A stretch of 64,000 nucleotides of DNA. It comes from an uncultured Hyphomonadaceae bacterium (GTDB taxonomy: Bacteria; Pseudomonadota; Alphaproteobacteria; Caulobacterales; Maricaulaceae). The stretch spans positions 92,036-156,035 of the forward strand of contig CAJXPX010000008.1 in the NCBI GenBank assembly GCA_913058335.1, read 5' to 3'. A program made the translations under genes and the position numbers. This document shows positions 7,651-14,993 of the stretch, piece by piece. The stretch's first letter is position 1. Every line of letters starts with the position of its first letter. The notes under the pieces were generated by a model that searched no databases, was not told the DNA's origin, and saw nothing but the letters and a program-made list of their open reading frames with translations.

Positions 7651-8160
7651 ATGAATGAAATAGGTTCACCGGAATATTTTCACTCGCTTTCGATTTGGGA
7701 AATGGCGGCTCGATTAGGTCTGGCTTGTGCTTTAGGATTTGCCGTCGGGTTTGACCGGGAGCTGAAATCGCGGGCCGCCGGGCTCCGTACACATATGCTC
7801 ACCTCACTGGCGGCCGCAATTTTTATGGTTATCGCGCTGGAATTGATTGCCAAAATCGGGTCAGATAGCGACCACACGCAAATGGACCCGCTCCGCGTTA
7901 TAGAAGCCGTCACAGCCGGCGTTGCTTTTCTCGCCGCAGGAACAATTATTCAAGCCAAGGGCTCCGTTAAAGGCCTGACCACCGGCGCGAGCATGTGGCT
8001 GTCCGGCGCTGTGGGCCTCGCCTGCGGATCTGGCTTTTATCGCTTGGCGCTTCTTGGCACAGCGCTGTCTCTAATCGTTTTGATTCCCATTCGCTATTTT
8101 GAACGGCGCCTTCCTAAGAAAGATAAATCCGAAATATTAAATTCAACTGACGATGGATAG
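7651..8160 (+). CDS. MgtC/SapB family membrane protein
   Basis: The 169 residues carry the MgtC N-terminal membrane domain: RLGLACALGFAVGFDREL, then RAAGLRTHML, then VAFLAAGTI and GLTTGASMWLSGAVGLACG, with four to five membrane helices. The soluble C-terminal ACT-like domain of full-length MgtC is absent, which is usual for this short class. MgtC proteins influence magnesium, phosphate or ATP homeostasis, but the function of the short class is unclear. No good ribosome site precedes the ATG. The last 8 bases overlap the next gene, suggesting translational coupling. Confidence 0.88.
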   Translation: MNEIGSPEYFHSLSIWEMAARLGLACALGFAVGFDRELKSRAAGLRTHMLTSLAAAIFMVIALELIAKIGSDSDHTQMDPLRVIEAVTAGVAFLAAGTIIQAKGSVKGLTTGASMWLSGAVGLACGSGFYRLALLGTALSLIVLIPIRYFERRLPKKDKSEILNSTDDG

Positions 8161-8770
8161 ACCCGTGAAAAATACTGATGCAACTGAATTTAAACAAAAA
8201 CCCAAAACTTACGAATACCGAGTTTGGGATAGCTCCATTACCCTGTCCCAATCAGAGCTGGAATCTTCTTTCGGAAAGGGACGGCAAGAAAATCGAACAG
8301 ATATTTATCTCCCCCCGACAGGAAACTATCTGCCAAAATTTAGAGGCCAGTCCCGCCTTGAGCTGAAAGAGAAACTGGACATAGTTGACGGTATTGAAAG
8401 CTGGGAGCGATCTGTCAGCGCCGACTTCCCGATCTCGGAAGCTGAGCTTGCGCGTTTTCAAAAGTGCATCCCGGATTTAGGGCTTTCACCCGAATCGTTT
8501 CGCGATGCGCAATCCGCTCTGTCCTTCTTGCGGGAGAGGCTCAACCTCTTACCCATAAAAAAAAGCCGGACTCTTTATGAAATAGAGATTCGCGGAGAAA
8601 TTGGCGCAGAAATTGAACTAACCGCTATCTCGGTCAATAATAAAAACTATCAAACTCTGGCCATTGAATGCTCCGACCATCAAAGCGCTTCAAATTTGGC
8701 GGCAGAACTGAATCTCCACCGCTCGGAAAATATGTCCTATGCGGATTGGATTAGAAAGCAGGCTGGATAA
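8153..8770 (+). CDS. Divergent CYTH-like domain protein
   Basis: This 205-residue protein has features of the CYTH/triphosphate-tunnel fold: KTYEYRVW near the start, a TDIYLP strand, KFRGQSRLELKEK (compare the K-x-R...LELK strands of CYTH enzymes) and GIESWERSVSADFPIS. The usual EIExK signature is not clearly present, so catalytic activity is uncertain. Similar alphaproteobacterial proteins with a TDIYL...LKIR...LDIK...LERW layout are of unknown function. It overlaps the MgtC stop by 8 bases, so the two are probably expressed together. Confidence 0.5.
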   Translation: MDRPVKNTDATEFKQKPKTYEYRVWDSSITLSQSELESSFGKGRQENRTDIYLPPTGNYLPKFRGQSRLELKEKLDIVDGIESWERSVSADFPISEAELARFQKCIPDLGLSPESFRDAQSALSFLRERLNLLPIKKSRTLYEIEIRGEIGAEIELTAISVNNKNYQTLAIECSDHQSASNLAAELNLHRSENMSYADWIRKQAG

Positions 8771-8857
8771 ATTTATAAATAGTCCGGCAGTGCCTCTCAT
8801 TCAGTTGCATCCGTCCTCTTGCATAAAGCGCCAAAACTGACCACATATATCCCTGAT

Positions 8858-9949
8858 ATGAGTGCACCCTTTCCAACATTTTCCCTGTCTGACCTCGACA
8901 GCCGCGCGCGCCGTATTTTCCGGGATATTGTCGAGAGCTATCTGGAAACAGGCCTGCCCGTCGGATCTAAAACACTCGCCCTTTCAAGCGGCCGTTCGCT
9001 CTCGCCCGCGACCATCAGAAATACTATGGCAGAGCTTTCCCGTTTTGGCCTGCTCGCGGCGCCGCATGTCAGTGCGGGACGAGTGCCGACGCAAGCCGGG
9101 CTTCGGCTCTTTGTTGATGGGCTATTGGAAATTGGGGATTTGGGGGGTGACGAACGGCAAAGGCTTGAAACCCGGCTCTCTGGAGTAGAGCAATCCCCGG
9201 ATCATTTTCTGGAACAGACAAGCGGAATGCTCGCCGGACTGGCGGGCGGCGCGGGGCTGGTCCTAAGCCCCTCTGCCGCACCAGGCTCTCCCCCTTTGCG
9301 CCATGTCGAATTTGTCGCCTTGGATGACGGTCAGGCGCTGGTCGTACTTGTTTATACGGACGGACGAATTGAAAACCGACTAATGCCAAGGCCCGAAGGG
9401 CTTCTGCCGGCTTCTTTGGAACGTGCCGGCAACTTTTTGTCTGCCCGATTAAAGGGCCGCCGACTCGAAGAAGCGCGTGCCGATATATTGGAAGAAATGG
9501 AAACTGGTCAGGCCCAAATCGACGTCGCAGCCGAAGGCCTTATCAAACAAGGCCTCGCCGAATGGTCGGGGAGCGCTGAGGCAACTGACAATAAACGTGC
9601 CTTAATTGTGCGCGGACGGGCACAACTCCTTGACAATTTGGAAGCGCAAACCGATTTGGAGCGCATCCGTCTCTTATTCGAAGATTTGGAACGTAAGGAA
9701 GAGCTGATAGCGCTTCTGGACCGAACTGAAGAAGCAGATGGTGTGAAGATTTTTATCGGCACGGAGAATCCTTTATTCTCCTTGTCGGGATCGAGCCTTG
9801 TGATCGCGCCATACCGCGATGCGGCTCAGAATATATTAGGGGCGGTGGGCGTGATTGGTCCGACCCGCCTGAATTACGCGCGGGTTATCCCAATGGTGGA
9901 TTATACCGCACAATTGGTGGGGCGCAGGCTCGACCCGAATGCAAGATAA
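8858..9949 (+). CDS. hrcA: Heat-inducible transcription repressor HrcA
   Basis: HrcA represses groESL/dnaK-type operons by binding CIRCE elements. The N-terminal winged helix is clear: RARRIFRDIVESYLETGLPV, SPATIRNTMAELSRFGLL and the wing HVSAGRVPT, followed by the GAF-like middle domain and a C-terminal segment ending RVIPMVDYTAQLVGRRLD. The ATG at 8858 gives 363 residues; an upstream TTG at 8819 would add 13 unconserved residues. No CIRCE repeat is visible upstream. grpE follows after 12 bases, the classical hrcA-grpE pair. Confidence 0.96.
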   Translation: MSAPFPTFSLSDLDSRARRIFRDIVESYLETGLPVGSKTLALSSGRSLSPATIRNTMAELSRFGLLAAPHVSAGRVPTQAGLRLFVDGLLEIGDLGGDERQRLETRLSGVEQSPDHFLEQTSGMLAGLAGGAGLVLSPSAAPGSPPLRHVEFVALDDGQALVVLVYTDGRIENRLMPRPEGLLPASLERAGNFLSARLKGRRLEEARADILEEMETGQAQIDVAAEGLIKQGLAEWSGSAEATDNKRALIVRGRAQLLDNLEAQTDLERIRLLFEDLERKEELIALLDRTEEADGVKIFIGTENPLFSLSGSSLVIAPYRDAAQNILGAVGVIGPTRLNYARVIPMVDYTAQLVGRRLDPNAR

Positions 9950-9961
9950 AGAGAGATAGCT

Positions 9962-10699
9962 ATGTCCGACCCGAAAAAACCGACTATGCCGAATGTTAAA
10001 GGTATGGATGACTTTCCCAGCGATTCCGAATTGGATGCCCTACAAGCCGAAATAGAAAAGGCTAAAAAAGGCATGGACGAGCATAAAGTCTCGCTAGGCG
10101 AAACAAGCCTCGGCGCAAATGCAGCAGCAGCGGCAAAAGCGGATTTCGCGGCGGATCGCGCGGCAGAAGGCGAGGCCTCCGCTGAATTTGACGCCGCCGC
10201 CCCCGATGCCGGCGCTGCCGCCATTGCCCGCATTCAGGAACTCGAAGCTGAAATCGCTACTATAAAAGACCAATCCCTTCGCGCTCTTGCAGACGCTGAA
10301 AACACCAAGCGCCGCGCAGAACGGGAAGTCACAGCCGCCAAGACTTTCGGCATTGAGAAATTTGCGCAAGACATGTTGTCGGTTCACGACAACCTTTCCC
10401 GCGCCTTATTGACACTTGAAGGGACAGACCAAGCCGATCTGGGCGAAAATGCCAAAAACCTTGTGGCCGGAATCGAATTGACAGAAAAAGACCTGATCAT
10501 GGTGCTGTCCCGTCACGGCGTAAAACCCGTTGCAGGAGTTGGGTCCAAATTTGATCCCAATGTCCATCAGGCGGTCGCCAATATTCCCTCCTCCGAAGAA
10601 AAAGGCCATGTCGCCACGGTTATGCAAACCGGCTTTAAACTTGGCGACCGCACTTTGCGGGCCGCTATGGTCGCCGTAAGTACGGGGTCAGTCGCGTAG
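9962..10699 (+). CDS. grpE: Nucleotide exchange factor GrpE
   Basis: GrpE releases ADP from DnaK. The first ~85 residues are acidic and Ala-rich and look disordered, longer than in E. coli GrpE. A coiled-coil helix follows (ARIQELEAEIATIKDQSLRA, then DAENTKRRAEREV), and the C-terminal beta domain has the family motif GVKPVAGVGSKFDPNVHQAV and ends KLGDRTLRAAMVAVS. At 245 residues it is somewhat longer than the usual ~200. It lies 12 bases after hrcA with a GAGAGA ribosome site and probably shares its transcript. Confidence 0.96.
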   Translation: MSDPKKPTMPNVKGMDDFPSDSELDALQAEIEKAKKGMDEHKVSLGETSLGANAAAAAKADFAADRAAEGEASAEFDAAAPDAGAAAIARIQELEAEIATIKDQSLRALADAENTKRRAEREVTAAKTFGIEKFAQDMLSVHDNLSRALLTLEGTDQADLGENAKNLVAGIELTEKDLIMVLSRHGVKPVAGVGSKFDPNVHQAVANIPSSEEKGHVATVMQTGFKLGDRTLRAAMVAVSTGSVA

Positions 10700-10744
10700 C
10701 GCAGCTTATGACCAAAATCATTTTACCTCAGAGGAGATTGGGAC

Positions 10745-11581
10745 ATGCCCGAACTCCCTGAGGTGGAAACTGTGCGCCGCGGTCTTGCACCCGTAATGGA
10801 GGGGGCCGTCTTTCAAACGGTTACGCTGAACCGTCCAGACTTACGTTTTCCTTTTGACCCCAACTTTATTGCCCGCATACAAGGTCAGCGCCTCATAAAA
10901 CTTACCCGCCGCGCCAAATTTCTTCAGGCCGAACTGTCCAGTGGAGAACGGCTTTTTATGCATCTGGGCATGAGCGGGCGTTTCATTATTGACCATTCTT
11001 CGACAGCTCAGTTTGTAAATGAGCACAAAGCCGACCCCAAACATCATCATGTTGTTTTCACCATGGAAAATGGCGCAGTCATTACCTTTAACGACCCCCG
11101 CCGTTTCGGGTTTATGGAACTGGCGGCCAAGGACGCAGCTTACCGTCTTGACCATATCGGGCCGGAACCTCTCTCCAATAGCTTTAATGGTCCCGTCCTA
11201 AGAAAAGCCCTTCGCGGCAAAAAATCCAAAATCAAAGCTGCCTTACTGGATCAGCGAATAGTCGCCGGTCTCGGCAATATATATGTCTGTGAGGCCTTGT
11301 TCCGAACAGGCGTCTCGCCGCGCCGCGCCGCAGGGCGACTCAAAGTCGCAGAAACAGACGCTCTTGCGCGGAACATCAAGGCCGTTCTGACCGAGGCCAT
11401 AGAAGCCGGAGGTAGTTCGCTGCGCGATTTCTCCAATACAGATGGCAAGCTCGGCTATTTTCAGCATAATTTCGATGTTTACGGGCGCGAAGGTCAGGCC
11501 TGCCCTATTTGCGCCGACCCGATACAACGCCTTGTCCAAAGTGGCCGGAGCAGCTTTTTTTGCCGGGTCTGTCAAACCTGA
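10745..11581 (+). CDS. mutM: Formamidopyrimidine-DNA glycosylase (Fpg/MutM)
   Basis: MutM excises 8-oxoguanine and ring-opened purines. The protein has the invariant MPELPEVETVRRGL start, with Pro2 as the catalytic nucleophile and Glu3, the KFL strand around residues 58-60, HLGMSGRF, FNDPRRFG and the H2TH stretch DQRIVAGLGNIYVCEALF. The C-terminal zinc finger is intact, with CPIC and CRVC spaced 16 residues apart. The length of 278 is normal. It is followed by the enoyl-CoA hydratase gene, the order usual near alphaproteobacterial rpsT-dnaA. Confidence 0.98.
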   Translation: MPELPEVETVRRGLAPVMEGAVFQTVTLNRPDLRFPFDPNFIARIQGQRLIKLTRRAKFLQAELSSGERLFMHLGMSGRFIIDHSSTAQFVNEHKADPKHHHVVFTMENGAVITFNDPRRFGFMELAAKDAAYRLDHIGPEPLSNSFNGPVLRKALRGKKSKIKAALLDQRIVAGLGNIYVCEALFRTGVSPRRAAGRLKVAETDALARNIKAVLTEAIEAGGSSLRDFSNTDGKLGYFQHNFDVYGREGQACPICADPIQRLVQSGRSSFFCRVCQT

Positions 11582-11683
11582 AACTAAGCGGAGAAAGGGG
11601 AACATGCCTTGCCAGCCTTGTCCTGACTGCGTTACAAGCCGTCCACATTGGCGGGCAATCCCCCCGAAAACGAGAGAGAGTTT

Positions 11684-12460
11684 ATGGCTTATAAATTGAT
11701 TGATCTGACACGTGACGGCGGAGTTGCCATCATCCAACTGGACAGACCCAAGGCGCTAAATGCCCTAAATACCGAAATGATGAGCGAAGTTGCAGACGCG
11801 CTTACGACGTTAGAGGCAGATGACGGAATTGGTTGTGTGATCTTGACGGGTTCCGAGAAAGCCTTTGCCGCCGGCGCCGACATCAAAGAAATGTCAGACA
11901 ATAATTATCTGTCGATCTACAAAAATGACCCGTTTGAAGAAAATCACTGCTCCATTGAACGCTTTCGCAAGCCGATTATTGCTGCGGTCGCAGGATATGC
12001 ACTGGGTGGGGGCTGCGAAATTGCCATGATGTGTGATTTCATCATCGCCGCAGATAATGCCAAATTCGGCCAACCGGAAATCAATCTCGGCGTAATGCCG
12101 GGCATTGGGGGCACGCAGCGCCTGATGCGCGCTGTCGGCAAAGCCAAAGCGATGGATATGTGCCTGACAGGCCGGATGATGCCCGCCGAAGAAGCCGAGC
12201 GCGCCGGACTGGTTAGCCGCATCGTCAAGCTCGACGATCTGATGAGCACCGCCAAAGAAGCCGCGTCAAAAATCGCCAATCAGAGTCAACCAGTCGCCAT
12301 GATCACCAAAGAAACGGTCAATGCAGGATTTAACATGACGCTGGATCAGGGCATTCGCTTTGAGCGCCGCCTCTTCCAGAGCCTGTTCACAACGCAAGAC
12401 CAGAAAGAAGGCATGGCCGCCTTCATTGAAAAGCGGAAACCGCATTTCAAAAACAAATAG
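11684..12460 (+). CDS. Enoyl-CoA hydratase (crotonase family)
   Basis: The 258-residue protein has the crotonase fold. The oxyanion-hole segments are AFAAGADIKEM and YALGGGCEIAMMCDFIIAA, and both catalytic Glu are retained, in GGGCEIAM and FGQPEINLGVMPG, so it should hydrate short-chain trans-2-enoyl-CoAs in beta-oxidation. The ATG at 11684 follows a GAGAGAG ribosome site and begins the family-typical N-terminus (MAYKLIDL); an earlier in-frame start at 11648 would add 12 unconserved residues. The mutM-echA-rpsT-dnaA order is widely conserved in the class. Confidence 0.95.
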   Translation: MAYKLIDLTRDGGVAIIQLDRPKALNALNTEMMSEVADALTTLEADDGIGCVILTGSEKAFAAGADIKEMSDNNYLSIYKNDPFEENHCSIERFRKPIIAAVAGYALGGGCEIAMMCDFIIAADNAKFGQPEINLGVMPGIGGTQRLMRAVGKAKAMDMCLTGRMMPAEEAERAGLVSRIVKLDDLMSTAKEAASKIANQSQPVAMITKETVNAGFNMTLDQGIRFERRLFQSLFTTQDQKEGMAAFIEKRKPHFKNK

Positions 12461-12506
12461 ACGTCTCAATATTGCGCTGAGTCCCGCATTCTCTGCGATT
12501 GTAGAG

Positions 12507-12535
12507 TTGACGGGGCGAAAATCGGCGCGTATAGG
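12507..12535 (+). promoter_or_regulatory. Predicted rpsT promoter
   Basis: TTGACG (12507-12512) and TATAGG (12530-12535) are separated by exactly 17 bases, a good housekeeping-sigma pattern. Transcription would begin near 12542, giving a leader of about 60 bases before the rpsT ATG that includes the hairpin at 12551-12576. Confidence 0.55.
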
Positions 12536-12550
12536 CGGCGCTTGAAATTC

Positions 12551-12576
12551 GGATGGATCAAAGGATCCGTCCTTTT
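12551..12576 (+). promoter_or_regulatory. Hairpin plus T-run in the rpsT leader
   Basis: GGATGGATC and GATCCGTCC pair in a 9-bp stem with one G-U pair and an AAAG loop, followed directly by TTTT. The shape is that of an intrinsic terminator. It lies after the predicted rpsT promoter and 24 bases before the rpsT start, so it may be an attenuator or the target of S20 autoregulation. The alternative is that it simply terminates the upstream enoyl-CoA hydratase transcript. Confidence 0.55.
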
Positions 12577-12600
12577 ACGATATGTATATAGAGGAATAAC

Positions 12601-12864
12601 ATGGCAAATACGTCATCTGCCAAGAAGAACGTCCGTAAAATGGCTCGTAAGACTGAGGTGAACCGCACCCGTCGTAGCCAAGTCCGGACATTTTTACGCC
12701 GCGTTGAAGACGCCATCACGGCCGGGGATAAGTCTGCCGCAAGTGACGCGCTTAAAAAGGCCGAACCGGCCTTGATGCGGGCTGTCAATCGCGGTGTCTT
12801 TCACAAAAACACTGCGGCACGAAAAATTTCTCGTTTGAACAAGCGCGTCAAAGCCATCGGCTAA
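12601..12864 (+). CDS. rpsT: 30S ribosomal protein S20
   Basis: The 87-residue basic protein is a clear S20: [13 protein letters not shown] at the start, [16 protein letters not shown] in the middle and a C-terminus with [17 protein letters not shown]20 binds 16S rRNA early in assembly of the small subunit. The ribosome site GAGGAA lies 6 bases upstream of the ATG. Its own promoter and a leader hairpin precede it, and an intrinsic terminator follows at 12924. dnaA is the next gene, as in most alphaproteobacteria. Confidence 0.98.
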   Translation: MANTSSAKKNVRKMARKTEVNRTRRSQVRTFLRRVEDAITAGDKSAASDALKKAEPALMRAVNRGVFHKNTAARKISRLNKRVKAIG

Positions 12865-12923
12865 AACCGTTTCGAAGCGTTGTCTTACTGACGCAGCGCT
12901 TTAGGATTAAAGTATTATCAGAG

Positions 12924-12948
12924 ACCGGGCGTCGCCCGGTTTTTTTTG
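12924..12948 (+). terminator. Intrinsic terminator of rpsT
   Basis: ACCGGGC and GCCCGGT form a perfect 7-bp GC-rich stem with a GTC loop, followed by an unbroken run of T to 12948. It lies 59 bases after the rpsT stop and separates rpsT from dnaA. Confidence 0.9.
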
Positions 12949-13093
12949 TGCCTGACTGTGTTGCCCCCGCAAATTTCTTTCTCTTATCACTACGACCTCT
13001 TTGACAGCATTGAACTCTAAAATTAGGGCGCTGAATTTTGCGGCTGAAAAAAATTTTAAGAAATATGAATTTTTTGCAACGCCACCGTTTTGA

Positions 13094-13172
13094 GATTCTT
13101 ACGTTTTTTTGAGTCAACAGAAAAGGCATAAAGAATCAGGACTTTTCGCCGTTGACGGGAGCGAAAAGAGTC
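13094..13172. promoter_or_regulatory. Cluster of four GANTC (CcrM-type) sites upstream of dnaA
   Basis: GATTC (13094-13098), GAGTC (13111-13115), GAATC (13133-13137) and GAGTC (13168-13172) lie within 79 bases; chance predicts about one per 256. GANTC is methylated by CcrM in alphaproteobacteria. In Caulobacter full methylation of the dnaA promoter raises its transcription, so the same replication-linked control is likely here. Confidence 0.6.
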
Positions 13173-13180
13173 GGTTTATT
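13152..13180 (+). promoter_or_regulatory. Candidate dnaA promoter with a GANTC in the spacer
   Basis: TTGACG (13152-13157) and TTTATT (13175-13180) are 17 bases apart. The -10 element is only a 4 of 6 match. The last GANTC of the cluster falls inside the spacer, where methylation could act on promoter recognition directly. Confidence 0.4.
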
Positions 13181-13329
13181 AGAGAGGTCAGCAACCTAGG
13201 GGGGGAGCTGGCCGTCGAGGGAGTTCTGGACGGAGAAGGTGGATACTTTCCCGGTTGGATCCATAAAATAGTTAGAATAATCAAGGGTTTAGTCAATTTA
13301 CCCTCTGGGTTCGTGCGGAGTAAATTTCA

Positions 13330-14877
13330 ATGCAAGATGCAAAAGTCAGTCCTAAATTGTCGACTGTTTCCAGTCAGAGCACGGCGCCTGATCTTTATAC
13401 GGGAGAGCCGCCATTGAAGAGCGCAAACAATACCTGGGCAAAAGTCAAAACTGACTTGGGCTATGCGCTTGGGCCCAATGTTCATCGCTCTTGGACAGGT
13501 CAGCTCCGCGTCAGTCAGGCCAATGAGCGCATTGTTACGCTTGCGGCGCCGTCGCGTTTTATTGCCTCTAAAATTGAATCAAATTACGCAGATACCGTTC
13601 GCCGGCTTTGGAAGAAATATGATATGGTCGCCCCGCCGCGCGATATCATCTTTTCCGCAGCCACTGAACGCGCGGCACAACCTCGCGAGCAGGACAAAAA
13701 TCAGTCTGGACGCAAAACGGGCGGTCCCGTGCCGCCTCTCGCCCCTGTGAGTCCGGCCTCCCGGGCCAACCGGGCGGCTTCAAAGCCGAGCGGAGATGTT
13801 GTCGGTTTCGATAACCCGCAATCTGTTCGGGCTGATAACCCGCGCGATCGCTTTACCTTTGATAATTTCGTCGTCGGCGCGTCAAATGAGCTAGCTTTTG
13901 CGGTGGCGCGTCAAATCGCATCCTGCCGCGCCGCACAATATAATCCTATCGTTATTCACGGCGCGAACGGCATGGGTAAAACCCATTTGTTACATGCCAT
14001 TCAAGACGCGATCACAGAATCAGAACCCAATTATCGGGTGAAGCTGATTTCTTCCGAAAACTTTGTATCCGCTTTTGTGTCTTCCGTTCGCGGCGGAGGC
14101 CGGGACGCAATCGAAGGCTTTAAGGCGAGCCTGCGTGATGTCGACCTTCTGATTATTGATGACGCCCATTTTATTGCCGATAAACCAGGCTCTCAAGAAG
14201 AGCTGCTTCACACTTTAGTCAGCCTTGTCGCCCAAGGCCGTCAGATTTTGATCGCGGCTGATCGACATCCTGATAAAATTGAAAAAGCCTCGGATCGTCT
14301 AAAGTCTTATCTTTCTTCTGGTCTGGTCTGCCGCATTGGCGCCGCTGATTACGAATTACGTCTGCGCATTTTGGACCGCCTCATTCAGCGCCGCCGCGCT
14401 TCCGGTAATCCGGGCCTTGCCATTCCGCAAAATGCCCGCGATCACCTAGCGGCCCGTATGAATGCGACGCCGCGCGACCTCGAAGGAGCATTTAACCAGA
14501 TTGTCGCGCAAAGCGAATTTCTCGGAACGCCCATTACGCTCGAAACCGTGCAAGAGACGCTGTCAGATTCACGCTATATGGCCGGACAGCGCCTGACTGT
14601 GGACCGGATTCAACGTGCCGTCTGTGAAGAGTTCAATGTCACACTAACCGATATGACATCCAAACGACGCGCGCGGGTCATTGCGCGGCCTCGCCAAGTG
14701 GCAATGTATTTGTCTAAAAAGCTGACCAAACGTTCGCTTCCGGATATTGGCCGCCGCTTTGGCGGACGGGATCACACCACTGTAATGCACGCGGTCAAAC
14801 GTATTGACGAGCTTCGTGCCGCGGATGCGGAGTTTAATTCTCAGATTGAAACCGTTGAAGGTGTTTTGAAGGCTTAA
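13330..14877 (+). CDS. dnaA: Chromosomal replication initiator DnaA
   Basis: DnaA binds DnaA boxes at oriC and opens the duplex. Visible in order are domain I (about residues 33-100, NTWAKVKTDLG... with RFIASKIESNY), a Pro/Ala/Ser-rich linker (about 110-172), the AAA+ domain and the C-terminal helix-turn-helix. Walker A is GANGMGKT (211-218), slightly unlike the common GG-x-GLGKT but still fitting GxxGxGKT; Walker B is LLIIDD (273-278). RDLEGAFNQIVA (sensor 2) and the signature GGRDHTTVMHAVKRID are intact. The length of 515 is normal. The predicted origin lies about 28 kb away at hemE. Confidence 0.96.
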   Translation: MQDAKVSPKLSTVSSQSTAPDLYTGEPPLKSANNTWAKVKTDLGYALGPNVHRSWTGQLRVSQANERIVTLAAPSRFIASKIESNYADTVRRLWKKYDMVAPPRDIIFSAATERAAQPREQDKNQSGRKTGGPVPPLAPVSPASRANRAASKPSGDVVGFDNPQSVRADNPRDRFTFDNFVVGASNELAFAVARQIASCRAAQYNPIVIHGANGMGKTHLLHAIQDAITESEPNYRVKLISSENFVSAFVSSVRGGGRDAIEGFKASLRDVDLLIIDDAHFIADKPGSQEELLHTLVSLVAQGRQILIAADRHPDKIEKASDRLKSYLSSGLVCRIGAADYELRLRILDRLIQRRRASGNPGLAIPQNARDHLAARMNATPRDLEGAFNQIVAQSEFLGTPITLETVQETLSDSRYMAGQRLTVDRIQRAVCEEFNVTLTDMTSKRRARVIARPRQVAMYLSKKLTKRSLPDIGRRFGGRDHTTVMHAVKRIDELRAADAEFNSQIETVEGVLKA

Positions 14878-14993
14878 TGGGGCATACCCCCTAGGTGGAT
14901 AAGACCAACACCCCTATACTCATTACATCCTGACAGGAGAGCGCCTTCTAACTGGGCACTAAAGGGGGGACAGGGGTCAGGGTTAGGGTTATC

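Larger units (their letters stand above)
12865..13329. other. Intergenic region upstream of dnaA
   Basis: This gap of 465 bases contains the rpsT terminator, an A/T-rich stretch (about 13010-13110), four GANTC sites within 79 bases, and a candidate dnaA promoter. No DnaA-box cluster is seen, so it is not read as the origin. An open frame starting at 13109 runs into dnaA in another frame but has no protein-like character. The distance from the predicted promoter to the dnaA start implies an untranslated leader of roughly 140 bases. Confidence 0.6.

Noticed and set aside
8771..8857. CIRCE element expected near hrcA
   Set aside because: No TTAGCACTC-N9-GAGTGCTAA-like repeat is present upstream of hrcA.
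13109..13417. 102-codon frame on the plus strand overlapping the dnaA start
   Set aside because: It starts with TTG and overlaps dnaA out of frame, and the composition is not protein-like. The region is better explained as the dnaA leader.
14893..14902. Single DnaA-box-like TTATCCACC on the minus strand downstream of dnaA
   Set aside because: An isolated 8 of 9 match with no further boxes around it. The cluster at hemE is a much better origin.
14965..14993. GGGTTAGGGTT-like repeat before the phospholipase D-like gene
   Set aside because: Only two units of a simple G/T repeat; a telomere-like or regulatory meaning is not supported.
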